Source of the DNA: an uncultured Clostridia bacterium
GTDB lineage: Bacteria; Bacillota; Clostridia; Christensenellales; UBA3700
Reading direction: 5' to 3'
DNA length: 37,320 nucleotides
Assembly (NCBI GenBank): GCA_947175555.1
Contig: CAMWNK010000014.1
Coordinates: 1-37,320 of the forward strand
Position 1 is the first letter of the stretch, and the number at the start of each line of letters is the position of its first letter. Positions 7,661-17,733 of this stretch are shown here, in pieces. The position numbers and the translations under genes are program-made. Below the pieces are notes generated by a model. That model did no database searches. It saw only the letters and a program-made list of their open reading frames with translations, and had not been told where the DNA came from.

Positions 7661-8953
7661 TCAGCCCTTGTTTCGTCCGATACTCTTTGCCCTTGTCAAA
7701 AATTTTTCGTACCCGTTGGACGAAGGGGTATAAAACTGCTCGTCCTTGACGCTGTCGGGCAGATATTGCTGCTTTACCCAGCCGCCGTAATCGTGCGGAT
7801 ACTTATAGCCGCCTATCTTTTCCGCCTTAAAGTGCGCGTCTTTAAGATACACGGGGACGTTGTCGTCCTTGACCTTTTGCACTATCTCTTCCACTCTGCC
7901 TTTTGCCGTTACTACGGAATTGGACTTGGACGCCTCGCATACGTAGATGATAGCGTTGTACATAGGAATCTTACCCTCGGGCATACCTATATGCTCGTAA
8001 GCGTACATAGCAGAGGTAGTAATTATCAAGGCCTGCGGATCCGCCATGCCCACGTCCTCTGACGAGTGCACTACCAATCTGCGCAGAATAAGCATGGGAT
8101 CGCATCCCGCTTGCAGCAGACGCTCCGCCCAGTACAGCGCGGCGTCGCTGTCGCTTCCCCTCAATGACTTGCAGAATGCGGATATCATATCGTAATACAT
8201 ATCCTCGTCTATGCTCATAGACTTCTTCTGAATAGACTGCTCTGCGATATCCAAAGTAATGCGTATCGCTCCGTCCTTATCCGCGGGCGTAGTGAGATAG
8301 GCAAGCTCTAAGGCATTGAGCGCGGTGCGCACGTCTCCGTCGCTTGCCCATATGATATGACGCATCGCCTCGCCATCGAGAATGACTCTGCTCGAGCCCA
8401 GACCGTTATCCTTATCAGTCAGCGCTCTGCAGATTGCGTCGTTCATATCCCTTTCGCCTATCTTTCTGAACTCGAATATCCTGCACCTCGACACGATAGC
8501 CTTAGTCATGGATACGAAGGGATTTTCCGTTGTAGAGCCTATAAAAATAATATAGCCCTCTTCTATAGCGGATAGGACGCAATCGCTCTGCGCCTTATTC
8601 CATCTATGACACTCGTCGAGTAGCAGATACGTCTTTTTACCCTCAAGCATGAGCCTGCGTTTTGCTTCATCGATTACTTTTTTAGCATCGGCAACGCCGC
8701 TGGATACGGCGTTCAGCTTAGCAAACGCGCTGTCCGTAGTGGACGCTATTATGTTGGCAAGCGTGGTCTTACCGCACCCGGGAGGACCGTAAAAAATGCA
8801 ACTGCCGAGGGTGTCTGTCTGAATTGCGCGGCGCAGCAGCGAACCACTGCCCACGATATGGCTTTGCCCTACGAAGTCGTCCAACGACTTGGGACGCATT
8901 CTTTCCGCAAGCGGTCTTTTGCCTTGCGTGTTGATATCAAACAGACTATCCAT
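7661..8953 (-). CDS. rarA: RarA (MgsA) AAA+ replication-fork recombination factor
   Basis: 430 residues. The sequence begins with the family pattern PLAERMRPKSLDDFVGQSHI; Walker A GPPGCGKT is at 56-63, Walker B LLLDECHRW at 110-118, and sensor 1 IGSTTENPF near 138-146. RarA-specific C-terminal motifs include SSEDVGMADPQAL and YKYPHDYGGWVKQQYLPD. It is a clamp-loader relative acting at stalled replication forks. The reading frame extends upstream to a TTG at 8989, but that TTG is the first base of a perfect -35 box, so the ATG at 8953 is the start. No ribosome site precedes it; see the promoter entry. Confidence 0.94.
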   Translation of the reverse strand: MDSLFDINTQGKRPLAERMRPKSLDDFVGQSHIVGSGSLLRRAIQTDTLGSCIFYGPPGCGKTTLANIIASTTDSAFAKLNAVSSGVADAKKVIDEAKRRLMLEGKKTYLLLDECHRWNKAQSDCVLSAIEEGYIIFIGSTTENPFVSMTKAIVSRCRIFEFRKIGERDMNDAICRALTDKDNGLGSSRVILDGEAMRHIIWASDGDVRTALNALELAYLTTPADKDGAIRITLDIAEQSIQKKSMSIDEDMYYDMISAFCKSLRGSDSDAALYWAERLLQAGCDPMLILRRLVVHSSEDVGMADPQALIITTSAMYAYEHIGMPEGKIPMYNAIIYVCEASKSNSVVTAKGRVEEIVQKVKDDNVPVYLKDAHFKAEKIGGYKYPHDYGGWVKQQYLPDSVKDEQFYTPSSNGYEKFLTRAKSIGRNKG

Positions 8954-8960
8954 GCAATCA

Positions 8961-8989
8961 ATTATAAACCTTTTGAATATTCCTGTCAA
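8961..8989 (-). promoter_or_regulatory. Perfect sigma-A promoter of rarA, probably leaderless
   Basis: TTGACA (8984-8989) and TATAAT (8961-8966) on the minus strand, exactly 17 bp apart. Only seven bases (TGATTGC) separate the -10 from the rarA ATG, so transcription should begin at or next to the A of ATG. Confidence 0.85.
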
Positions 8990-9053
8990 TTTATAGCCGC
9001 TTAAAGGCTTATCTCTCGATGATTATCTATTAGCTTTTTTATCCAAGCAAGTT

Positions 9054-9091
9054 AAAAACAGCGGCACCTCGCTACCCGTGCGACATGCCGC
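9054..9091 (-). terminator. Terminator after the giant glucan synthase gene
   Basis: Minus strand: GCGGCA (9086-9091) pairs with TGCCGC (9061-9066), with an inner TCGC/GCGA stem, followed by TGTTTTT. It begins just after the stop at 9098. Confidence 0.8.
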
Positions 9092-9097
9092 ATATTT

Positions 9098-12000
9098 TTA
9101 TTTGAACATCGCTATTATCTTATACACTCCCGCCTTGCGCTCCAGCGATATCCCGCCTGCACTCATAGTTACGCCGTCCTCTATTATCGCATCCTTATCG
9201 CCTTGAGCGTAGTTTATCTCGTACACGCAGTCTTTATATCGGTATCTTATTACCATACCGCGCCAATTCTTGTACAAGGGATGAGAGCACACGATAGTAT
9301 TGTCTACTACGCGAAAGCCCAAGTAGTCTTCAAGCAACGTCTTGTAATACCATGCCGCGCTGCCCGTATACCAGCTCCAACCCGCTCTTGCATAATGCTG
9401 CGGATTGGTGTAGATATCGGCAGGCAGAACGTAAGGCTCTGCCATATATAGCTCATCTTCTTCACTCTCGCACCTGACTATCGGATTGAGGATACGCATC
9501 AATCTATACGCCTCATCCTCACGCCCCAGCTCGCATACCGCTTTGAACAGCCATATTGCCGCGTGCGTATACTGTCCGCCGTTTTCCCTCACCCCGCGCG
9601 GATAAGAGGATATATATCCGCAATACCTATCCTTGGTAAAAGGCGGCGACAGCAATGCGATTATGCCATGCTTGTAATCAACCAAGCTAAGCGCGCTATC
9701 TATCGCGATATCTGCGTGTTTACTCTCCGCCGCCCCCGATAATACCGCCCAAGACTGCGCAAGTATATCCAGCGCGCAAGGCTCGCCGTCTGCTCCCGCG
9801 CCGAGCGCAACGTCGTCGTCCGTGTATGCGCGCATAAACCTATCGCCTGTAAAAGCTGCGTCTATGCCTGCCTTTAGCCTGTCTTTTTCTTCAATATACT
9901 TTATTCGCTTATCCGCGTCCATGAGCGGCAGTATATCGGATATTACTCTGTACGCAAACATGCTCAGCCATACGCTTTCGCCCTTTCCTTCCGCCCCTAT
10001 GCCGTTGAGCGCATCGTTCCAGTCGCCGCAGCCTATAAGCAGCAATCCGTGCTTGCCGTATTTGAGCGCGCTGTCTATACCTCTCAATATATGGGATAAG
10101 ACGTCTTCCTTCTTCTCCCCGTATTTTCCGTGCTCCAATCTCGACTCCTGCATGACTTGCAAAGGAGAGGACGTGAGATATCTCACCTGTCTGGACAGTA
10201 TGCCCTTATCGCCGGTATGCTTGACGTACTGCGCCGCGACGTAGCCGAGGAAAAGTTTATCGTCGCTTATCCTCGTCCTTACGCCGAAGGCGGGCGGATG
10301 CCACCAGTGCATTACGTCGCCCTCTTCGTACTGATGAGCCGCGCTCTCGAGCAGCAACTCGCTCACGCGCTTTCTGTCCGTGTATATCACGGAAAGACAG
10401 TCTTGCAGCTGGTCTCTGAAGCCGATTGCTCCGCCCGCTTGATAGAATCCGCAACGCCCGTTCATGCGCGATGACACCACCTGATACATCAGCCAATTAT
10501 TGAGCAGCATATCAAGCTCCGCCTCTCCGCTTTTGATTGATATAGGCGAAAGAGATAGGAAGTACTTCCTGCTCAGCCCCTTAAGACGCGATATATCTTC
10601 TTCCTTAATTTCGTAGCATATGCGCTGATCTGCCGTCAATACAAAGTATACGCTCTTTTTTTCTCCCACTCCCAAATATACCTCTTGCGTCATAGCGCAG
10701 GCGGGATTATTGAAGTAAGACGTTGCCTGTCTGTATATGTGGTCGCAGCTCGACAGTCTGTCGGACAGCACCGCCGCATCCGTAACGGCACGCCCCGTAC
10801 CCAAGCACTTTATATACAATTCCTTTTTTGTTTTACCGCTTTTGACTCGCAGCACTTGCGGCGAAATTATCTCTGCTATAAGATAACTTCCCTCTCTCCA
10901 CCTGCCGAGCGCGGCGTCGCAATCGAGCACGCTTTCCACGACTTTATTATTATCTCCGACGTTATTCAACTCGATTTCGTATACCTTTGCCAATCCGTCG
11001 CAAACAGGATAGACGGACACCTCGCAGTTGACGTCTTCCACGCAACTGACAAAGCGCGTATAGCCTATGCCGTGCCTTACGTAGCCGCCTTCGTTCAGCT
11101 TATTGATACGCGTATAGCTGCCGCCTGTCAATATGAACAACCTTTCCGAGGCGGTGTCCTTGATTTGGTCGTTATACCATGCGGTCAACTTGTGCTCGTT
11201 GGAGTTACCGAAATACGTAAATCCTCCGCCGTTGTCCGTGATTACGAATCCGCCGTGCTGCATACATATCACGTTGCTATACGGCAGTCCCGATACAGAA
11301 GTCTGGATATAATCGCCCTCTTCGATAAAGTAGCCTTTACCCGATGCGAGATATTGCTTGGGCAACAGGCAGGGCTTGAGCTTGCCCTCTTTGATACACG
11401 TAGGCTCCGCGCCCCTGATGGCAGGCTGACTTATCTTATAATCGTCGTAGATTATAAAGGCGGTCTGCTTGACTTTCTTGACCTTATCTTCGTCCTTTTT
11501 ATCTACGGCAATGATGAAGTTGAATGCGGTGATGTCTCCCGCGCGCGTTTTCTTGAATACCTTATTGTATCTCGGTCTGTAATAGCTGTCCTCATCTTCG
11601 AGCAGAATATATAAGTTGCACGCTACGCCGCCCAAGTTCAAATACAGCGCCGCGCTTATTACCGTATCGGCTTTATCGGGATTGGCGTCATAATCGTATA
11701 CTATCGCCTTAGCGTTATATTCTACACCGTCGCCGCTGTTCAATAGAGACATGTTATTGATTTCTTTTGCGTTAAAGGGCTGATATATCAGCCTCGCCGC
11801 CATATCGGCAACCAACTCGCACACTTCGCGGTTGAACAGATATCTGCCTGCGGGGCTGCTGTGCAACGTCTTGCTGCACGCGACAGCATACTCGTCAAAG
11901 CCGTACGCGCAACTCCTCTCCGCGTTTTCCTTCAATTTGCCGATATCGTCCCCGCTCAATCTGCAAAACCAAATTTTACGACTTTCGCCAGCCGCGATTA

Positions 12001-15000
12001 CAACTTTTCCCTTCGCCCCAAGACATGGATTGAGCACTTCGCCTACTATCGATTGAGAGATGTTTGAGCTGAATATTTTCGGCTTGCTCTCGTCTCCCAA
12101 TCTGCCCAAGAAGGCGCGGATATCCGTAACGGCTATTATCGAGTTCAATCCGTTGACGCTCAGGCACGTATGCCAATCGCCCAGCTTTTCTCTGCTTCTT
12201 TTTGTGGCGAATATTTTATTGCCCTCTATGGCGGTGGATATAAACATATCGTTGAACGCGGGATGAGACTTATACTCGTCGTCATAAGCCATGCTCAGCT
12301 TTTCGTAGTACGCGACATCTATCTCCTTGCTCTTATCGCTTACGTTCTCTATCTCCAATATCCTTACTTCTGCACATAAGTTTGCGACCACAGACACTCT
12401 GAGACTGCACTTATCCGCTTCGTTTTCAAACTGCGAATATGAAGGCGTAAAGACGACTTTATATTTTTCTTTATCGTCTCTTAAAGGCGCAAACGTGGGA
12501 GAATATACCTTGTCGCCGTCTTTAATGTATATAAAGGCTCCTGCGTTATTCCTGAGACTGTCGCTTTTTATGCCGATATTCCTGTGTCTGTACACGCTGT
12601 ATCCGCAACCCGCGTCGTCTATCACCGTCGACACCAATCCGCCCGCCATCACGTTGATTGCAGGGAAAGATTGCAGCTTGTCGATATATCTGACATACCC
12701 GTCTTGACTGCGCTCCTTATAGATAAAATCCGCTTTGGGCTTGGCGATATTACGCTGCTCGGGCATTCTCTCTTCAAGCATCAATCTGCCGCCTGCCGTA
12801 ATCGGACTTTCGGCAAAAAGTTTCTGAATACAGTTATCCTCAAGCGCGTTGGTAACGGCGGCAAGTATCATGCCTTGATGGTGGGACATATAGCTTTTCA
12901 CAATCTCCCCGCCCGCAGTGTAATCGATTGCTTCGCAAAATCCGTATTCTCCGAAAGCTCCGACGCTTACGATTTTATTGAGATTGGCTACTGCTTTCTT
13001 GGGCGCAAATTCAAGGGCAAGCGCGCTTGCGTAAGGAGCGATAATACATCTGTCCGCGTCCGCTTTCAGGGCAAGCGAGGATATGCCAAACTGAGAATAC
13101 TTATAACTCATCGTATCGTTGAACTCGTAATATCCGCTCTCGCTTATGCCGAAAAGCCCGCCGCACTTGTTGTGTCGCATGACCTTGACCGCACGCTTAC
13201 ACGTAAGAGTAATCATACTTTTATCTACGGCAGGGAAAAACAGTTGCGGCATGAGATACTCGAATGCCGTACCGCCCCAAGAAATCAGCATATTGCCGTA
13301 GGTATTGACTATCCTGCGTCCCAAGTTATTCCACGCCGCGGTATCAGAGCTAAGGCACGCGCCTATATACGCAAGCGTTCTTGCCTCGGATGCGAGCATG
13401 TCGTAGTGCCCCTCGTACTTGTCCGTATCACAGTTGTAGCCGATATAGAACTGCCCTATAGAGGCATCGAATACCGCGTCCAAGTCGCAACCGAAAATCA
13501 GCTCGTCCAATTGAGAGCTATGTCTACCCTGTGAGTCAAGATAACTCGCCACGCATATGCAGCACGCAAGAAAATTGCCGCTGTCAACGCCTGAGACAAA
13601 GCGCGGTTGCTTGATTGAGCAATCCTTGACGTCGTACCAATTATACAGATGCCCTTTCCACTTAGGCAGCTTATGCAGCGCGGCAATATCGCTCATAATG
13701 AGCTCGCACGCCGTATCATCGTCGATATAACCGAGCTTTGCCGCGCATACGTGAGACAGTAGCCCCATCCCCAGATTGGTGGGCGAAGTCATCTGATTGC
13801 ACCCTTGCATAGGCTCGAATTGGTAGTTATCGCACACGAGCTTATTAGCCGCGCGCATGTCTTCGAAATACTTATACGTAGCGCGTGCGCAGTTGTCAAG
13901 GAATTCCCTATCTCCCTCGCTTATCCTCGTGCGCTTGCCTATCTTGATTGCGCCCAGATATAACGCAGCGGCGTATACGGCAAAAGATAACGAATATATT
14001 GCGACGCCTATATATCCTATCAATGCTACCGAGAGCGCCGTCATTACGACGACGGCAGACAGAATCTCCGCCACATGCTTTAATGCGGCTCCGCCCATAT
14101 GCTTTTGTCCGCTTCTGAAGGTGTTCCATTGCAGCAAGTCGCGCTTGAGCATTGCCTTGACGGCAGTAAACAGGCATACCTTGAGAGAAAGAAGCGCGCG
14201 ATACGGCGTCAATAAGATATCGGACATACAGCCTAATATGACGTAGCCTATGTGAGCGATTACGTATCTCAATCTCACGCCGTCCTGCAACGAAAACAAG
14301 AAAAATCCTATCTCCATAAGCGGCTTAGCTAATGCAAGCACCACTATCGGCAGCAAGATGTTTATGCTCGGGAATACAAGCGCGAGTATAAACAGCGCAA
14401 GCATGGCTATCGGTCTTAACAAAGATATGATATTGGACGTAATCGTATACGAGTAGATCCCATCTATCATTTGCTTGCCAGCGATATACGGCGCAAGCAG
14501 CAGGTCGCCGCGCATCCATCTCTCTTGCCTCTTGGTATCGGATAAAAACGTGAGCGGCGCGTCCTCGTATACGCTCTGATTGAGCGCGCCCGTATTGAGT
14601 ATCGCGCCCTCGATGATATCGTGGCTGAGTATCTTGCCGTCGGGCAATTTTCCCGACAGTTTCTCCTCGTATCTGTCCAGTCTGTAAATTCCTTTGCCGC
14701 AATAGATGCTTTTTCCGCACAGATTATAATAAAAGTCGCTGTACGAGCAATATGATTCCGTGCCTGAGGAATAAAGGAATTTACGCGAGTACAATGTCTT
14801 TATGGAACTCAAGCGATAACTGCATCCGAAGGTAAGCAAGTCGTACTTATCGGCAAGCGGATGCAACATCGCGTTGATTGCGCTCTTTACTCCCCCTACT
14901 CCTACTTCGGAGTCGCTGTCAAGTAGCATTACGAAGTTGGGCTTGTCCACCTTAAAGGTAATCAAATCGAACTTATCCGAATCCCCATTTATCAGATATT

Positions 15001-16597
15001 CGTTCATGTCGTGAATTGCGCCGCGCTTGCGCTCCCTTCCCCTGTATATCTTGCCGCAACCTACTCTTGATCTGAGCATTATACAGATATCCGAGTCGCC
15101 ATAACTCTTACACGCCTTGATAATATCTTCATCTTCTGCAACTCGCTTGTGCGCGGCAACCTTATAATCGGCAAGCAGAATATATCCGATATTGTCGTCT
15201 TTATTGCAATTACGCATTGCAACTACCCTGCGCATTGCCTCGTGCACGTCCTGCGCGCAACCGAATACTTCGGATACGGCAACCACAGTATATCCCTCTT
15301 TGGGGATATTCTTATAGTTCATGCGAGGTACGCTCCTTATGGGGATAAAGCTGCCGATAATTTTCCCCACGAAATACTCGCATATCTTGAGCGAAGCAAT
15401 AGCCGTAATTATGCCTATGCCTATCGAAAGACGCCAATTAGGCATTAGCAGCGCGACTAAAGCAGACAAAATCAAGTCCGATACAACTATAAGCGAGATA
15501 TACAGTCCCGAGTTTATGCCCGCAGACTTATCTCGCACAGCCTTAGTCGTCTTGCCCTTGACGGCATAGCCTATCTGCTTGCTCATGTCGAATATCACTT
15601 CGCCGAAGTGCAGATTGTGGCAGCGCGCTATCATGAAGGCATTGTCGATAATTGCTTTTTCCGTTACGTTATATCTGGTGGACAGCTTAGCCACGGCATC
15701 GGAATATAGACGCTTGGACTTGATGTCCATCTGCGCGTATACCCTATCTTTAGACATGACGGCGTCAATGGGCGATAAATTGATGAGATTGCTTTCGCTC
15801 AAGATATTATCGAGCTTTTTATACGACTTAATGCAGCTCGACAATATGACGTTGAGATCCACGACAAGCGATGTGAAATTGATATCGATATCGTCCACGC
15901 CTATGTTGCACCTTTTCAATATCAATCCGTCCGATACAGGCTTACCCGATTGCTTGTAGTAATATAGATACCCGGGGGATTTATAATATCTGCTGTCGAT
16001 TTGAGTGTCCGACTGAGCCCTGCGCCTCGACTTATCAAAGGCGATAATCTTGTCGCATACGCTCACCACGTTGAATATAAGCGCGTATCTGAATGCAATG
16101 GGCAGCGAATATATCTCCTCGTTAAAAAGCGGTGTGTACTTATTGAAATGCCGTATAGAATCCGCAATGCTCTTATAATCTATATCGCACTTATTGAGCT
16201 GGGTAATCATCTTGGCAAGCGCGGCGACTCTCACCTCGCCGTGGCTGTGCGGCAGCATGTTGAGACGGTTGAGCTGCCTTGCGTTGACGCTGACAGCGAG
16301 CGAATTGTAATTTTCGTATATCCACTTCTCGCACTCAAGCAGCGCCGCGCCTTCCTTGACCTTGCGGCACACGACCTTGAACGCCCTGCGAAGTTTGAAT
16401 AAAAGCCTGTACGCGCCTACGCCGAACCCCGTATTCTCTACCGCGGACATATTGACGGCAAGATTCTTGATATTCCATTCCATATCGCTTTGCGACACGG
16501 CGGCAATAATGTCGCTGCGCAGTCTTTTAACCAGCGATACTATACTTAAAATAACGAACCAGGCGACAAACACGCCTATAATAATATAAAATACCAT
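9098..16597 (-). CDS. Cyclic beta-1,2-glucan synthase-like protein (GT84 + cyclization + GH94), 2499 aa
   Basis: Numbering from the ATG at 16597. One N-terminal membrane helix (1-25), further hydrophobic pairs near 365-410, and clusters at 720-800 and 845-885. The GT84 glycosyltransferase carries MLLDSDSEVGVGG (558-569), SHDIIEG (658-664) and QERWMRGD (691-698). The middle glucoamylase-like domain has MTSPTNLGMGLLSHV (936-950) and HLYNWYD (983-989), the region that cyclizes the glucan in known synthases. Two GH94-type beta-sandwich regions follow, then the GH94 barrel with GFRDQLQDC and GDWNDALN (near 2191-2198, containing the expected acid Asp). Rhizobial homologues have 2800-2900 residues. 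A longer frame starts inside rnpB and is rejected. The product could be cyclic or linear; a C-terminal terminator and no partner genes suggest a stand-alone enzyme. Confidence 0.88.
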   Translation of the reverse strand: MVFYIIIGVFVAWFVILSIVSLVKRLRSDIIAAVSQSDMEWNIKNLAVNMSAVENTGFGVGAYRLLFKLRRAFKVVCRKVKEGAALLECEKWIYENYNSLAVSVNARQLNRLNMLPHSHGEVRVAALAKMITQLNKCDIDYKSIADSIRHFNKYTPLFNEEIYSLPIAFRYALIFNVVSVCDKIIAFDKSRRRAQSDTQIDSRYYKSPGYLYYYKQSGKPVSDGLILKRCNIGVDDIDINFTSLVVDLNVILSSCIKSYKKLDNILSESNLINLSPIDAVMSKDRVYAQMDIKSKRLYSDAVAKLSTRYNVTEKAIIDNAFMIARCHNLHFGEVIFDMSKQIGYAVKGKTTKAVRDKSAGINSGLYISLIVVSDLILSALVALLMPNWRLSIGIGIITAIASLKICEYFVGKIIGSFIPIRSVPRMNYKNIPKEGYTVVAVSEVFGCAQDVHEAMRRVVAMRNCNKDDNIGYILLADYKVAAHKRVAEDEDIIKACKSYGDSDICIMLRSRVGCGKIYRGRERKRGAIHDMNEYLINGDSDKFDLITFKVDKPNFVMLLDSDSEVGVGGVKSAINAMLHPLADKYDLLTFGCSYRLSSIKTLYSRKFLYSSGTESYCSYSDFYYNLCGKSIYCGKGIYRLDRYEEKLSGKLPDGKILSHDIIEGAILNTGALNQSVYEDAPLTFLSDTKRQERWMRGDLLLAPYIAGKQMIDGIYSYTITSNIISLLRPIAMLALFILALVFPSINILLPIVVLALAKPLMEIGFFLFSLQDGVRLRYVIAHIGYVILGCMSDILLTPYRALLSLKVCLFTAVKAMLKRDLLQWNTFRSGQKHMGGAALKHVAEILSAVVVMTALSVALIGYIGVAIYSLSFAVYAAALYLGAIKIGKRTRISEGDREFLDNCARATYKYFEDMRAANKLVCDNYQFEPMQGCNQMTSPTNLGMGLLSHVCAAKLGYIDDDTACELIMSDIAALHKLPKWKGHLYNWYDVKDCSIKQPRFVSGVDSGNFLACCICVASYLDSQGRHSSQLDELIFGCDLDAVFDASIGQFYIGYNCDTDKYEGHYDMLASEARTLAYIGACLSSDTAAWNNLGRRIVNTYGNMLISWGGTAFEYLMPQLFFPAVDKSMITLTCKRAVKVMRHNKCGGLFGISESGYYEFNDTMSYKYSQFGISSLALKADADRCIIAPYASALALEFAPKKAVANLNKIVSVGAFGEYGFCEAIDYTAGGEIVKSYMSHHQGMILAAVTNALEDNCIQKLFAESPITAGGRLMLEERMPEQRNIAKPKADFIYKERSQDGYVRYIDKLQSFPAINVMAGGLVSTVIDDAGCGYSVYRHRNIGIKSDSLRNNAGAFIYIKDGDKVYSPTFAPLRDDKEKYKVVFTPSYSQFENEADKCSLRVSVVANLCAEVRILEIENVSDKSKEIDVAYYEKLSMAYDDEYKSHPAFNDMFISTAIEGNKIFATKRSREKLGDWHTCLSVNGLNSIIAVTDIRAFLGRLGDESKPKIFSSNISQSIVGEVLNPCLGAKGKVVIAAGESRKIWFCRLSGDDIGKLKENAERSCAYGFDEYAVACSKTLHSSPAGRYLFNREVCELVADMAARLIYQPFNAKEINNMSLLNSGDGVEYNAKAIVYDYDANPDKADTVISAALYLNLGGVACNLYILLEDEDSYYRPRYNKVFKKTRAGDITAFNFIIAVDKKDEDKVKKVKQTAFIIYDDYKISQPAIRGAEPTCIKEGKLKPCLLPKQYLASGKGYFIEEGDYIQTSVSGLPYSNVICMQHGGFVITDNGGGFTYFGNSNEHKLTAWYNDQIKDTASERLFILTGGSYTRINKLNEGGYVRHGIGYTRFVSCVEDVNCEVSVYPVCDGLAKVYEIELNNVGDNNKVVESVLDCDAALGRWREGSYLIAEIISPQVLRVKSGKTKKELYIKCLGTGRAVTDAAVLSDRLSSCDHIYRQATSYFNNPACAMTQEVYLGVGEKKSVYFVLTADQRICYEIKEEDISRLKGLSRKYFLSLSPISIKSGEAELDMLLNNWLMYQVVSSRMNGRCGFYQAGGAIGFRDQLQDCLSVIYTDRKRVSELLLESAAHQYEEGDVMHWWHPPAFGVRTRISDDKLFLGYVAAQYVKHTGDKGILSRQVRYLTSSPLQVMQESRLEHGKYGEKKEDVLSHILRGIDSALKYGKHGLLLIGCGDWNDALNGIGAEGKGESVWLSMFAYRVISDILPLMDADKRIKYIEEKDRLKAGIDAAFTGDRFMRAYTDDDVALGAGADGEPCALDILAQSWAVLSGAAESKHADIAIDSALSLVDYKHGIIALLSPPFTKDRYCGYISSYPRGVRENGGQYTHAAIWLFKAVCELGREDEAYRLMRILNPIVRCESEEDELYMAEPYVLPADIYTNPQHYARAGWSWYTGSAAWYYKTLLEDYLGFRVVDNTIVCSHPLYKNWRGMVIRYRYKDCVYEINYAQGDKDAIIEDGVTMSAGGISLERKAGVYKIIAMFK

Positions 16598-16656
16598 AAG
16601 CCTATAAGCAATTATTGACACGCAATCGTCGCTTATACAGCATTGAAGTCGATATA

Positions 16657-16982
16657 CCAAATAATCTGTAAGCCGGATTCTGTTATGACGGTCATCTGTC
16701 TAGACGCGACGTCGCCGACGCGTTCAAGCGATTTTCCGACGCGGCAGGCTACCGCATAATGTCGTTTTCTCTTGCACCGAGTGGGGTTTACATGGCTCTT
16801 CGCGTTACCGCAAAGACGGTGAGCTCTTACCTCGCCTTTCCATCCTTACCGACTATAAGTCGGCGGTCTATTTCTGTTGCACTTTCCTTTAAGTCGCCTT
16901 AACCTGTAGTTAGCAGGCACTCTGCCTTACGGTGTCCGGACTTTCCTCACGCCTTGCGGCCTGCGACCGTCCGATTATTTGG
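16657..16982 (-). ncRNA. rnpB: RNase P RNA (type A)
   Basis: The minus strand contains the universal GAGGAAAGTCCGGAC near the 5' end, GGCAGAGTGCC, GTGCAACAGAAATAGACCGCC, GGATGGAAAGGCGAGGTAAG, GTAAACCCCACTCGGTGCAA and the 3' block TAGACAGATGACCGTC...ACAGAATCCGGCTTAC. The ends are set by a perfect 10-bp P1 helix, CCAAATAATC (16973-16982) with GATTATTTGG (16657-16666). It is the catalytic RNA that matures tRNA 5' ends. The sequence order fits type A rather than the Bacillus type B. Length is about 326 nt. Confidence 0.96.
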
Positions 16983-16988
16983 GATTAA

Positions 16989-17017
16989 ATAATAGCATTT
17001 CGCCGCCTAAAAGTCAA
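16989..17017 (-). promoter_or_regulatory. Promoter of rnpB overlapping the sigK stop codon
   Basis: TTGACT (17012-17017) and TATTAT (16989-16994), 17-bp spacing. Counting 7 nt from the -10 gives a start at 16982, exactly the P1-defined 5' end of the RNA. The -35 lies in the last codons of sigK. Confidence 0.8.
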
Positions 17018-17705
17018 GCTCGTTATCCTTAATATAGTCGCGCAATTTACCTATGGCTTTCTTTTCTATCCTCGAGATATACGACCTCGATATCCCGAAT
17101 TTATCCGCTACTTGCAGCTGCGTGCATACGGGGCAATTATCAAGACCGTAGCGCATCTTGATTATCTCGTACTCTCTGCCGTCGAGTACCTGCCTGACGA
17201 TGCCTGTAAGTTTATCCTTTACGATTTTATTCTCTACCTGCTCTATGACGTTGCAGTCCTCTTCGAGCAGGTCGATAAGCGCGATTTCGTTGCCGTCTTT
17301 ATCGCTGCTCACGGGCTCGTAAAGCGAGCGAGTATTCTTAATCTTCTTATTGGCTCTTAAAGTCATCAAGATTTCGTTTTCTATACATCTGCTTGCGTAG
17401 GTTGCAAACTGCGTGCCCTTGCCTTGAGCATACGTCTTGACCGCCTTAATCAAGCCTATCGAGCCTACGCTGATAAGCTCGTCGTTGTCGTTGTAGCTGG
17501 AATACTTCTTGACGATATGTACCACAAGACGCATATTGTGATTGATCAACTCGTCCCTCGCGCTTATATCTCCGCGCCACATCTTTTCTATCAGCTCTTT
17601 TTCCTTCTGCGGAGTGAGCGGATGAGGAAAACAATTCTTATTTTTTACATACGAAGTAAAAAAGAACAGATTGCCGAGTAATGCAAAAATACCGCTTAAA
17701 AACAT
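17007..17705 (-). CDS. sigK: Sporulation sigma factor SigK (pro-SigK)
   Basis: 232 residues. The hydrophobic N-terminus (MFLSGIFALLGNLFFFTSYVKN) is the inhibitory pro-sequence removed by intramembrane proteolysis in Bacillus; PHPLTPQKEKELIEKMWRGD matches SigK after the pro-region. Region 2 ([33 protein letters not shown]) and region 4 (SYISRIEKKAIGKLRDYI) are intact. It directs late mother-cell gene expression (coat, lysis). The gene is continuous; no skin-type element interrupts it. GGTGAG lies 2-7 nt before the ATG at 17705. A SigE-like promoter is suggested upstream. Confidence 0.92.
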   Translation of the reverse strand: MFLSGIFALLGNLFFFTSYVKNKNCFPHPLTPQKEKELIEKMWRGDISARDELINHNMRLVVHIVKKYSSYNDNDELISVGSIGLIKAVKTYAQGKGTQFATYASRCIENEILMTLRANKKIKNTRSLYEPVSSDKDGNEIALIDLLEEDCNVIEQVENKIVKDKLTGIVRQVLDGREYEIIKMRYGLDNCPVCTQLQVADKFGISRSYISRIEKKAIGKLRDYIKDNELDF

Positions 17706-17733
17706 ATCTCACCGCCATAAACAAACTGATATT

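Noticed and set aside
16598..16660. 21-codon N-terminal extension of the glucan synthase
   Set aside because: It begins at a TTG within the 3' end of rnpB, and the residues before the ATG at 16597 are not a plausible N-terminus.
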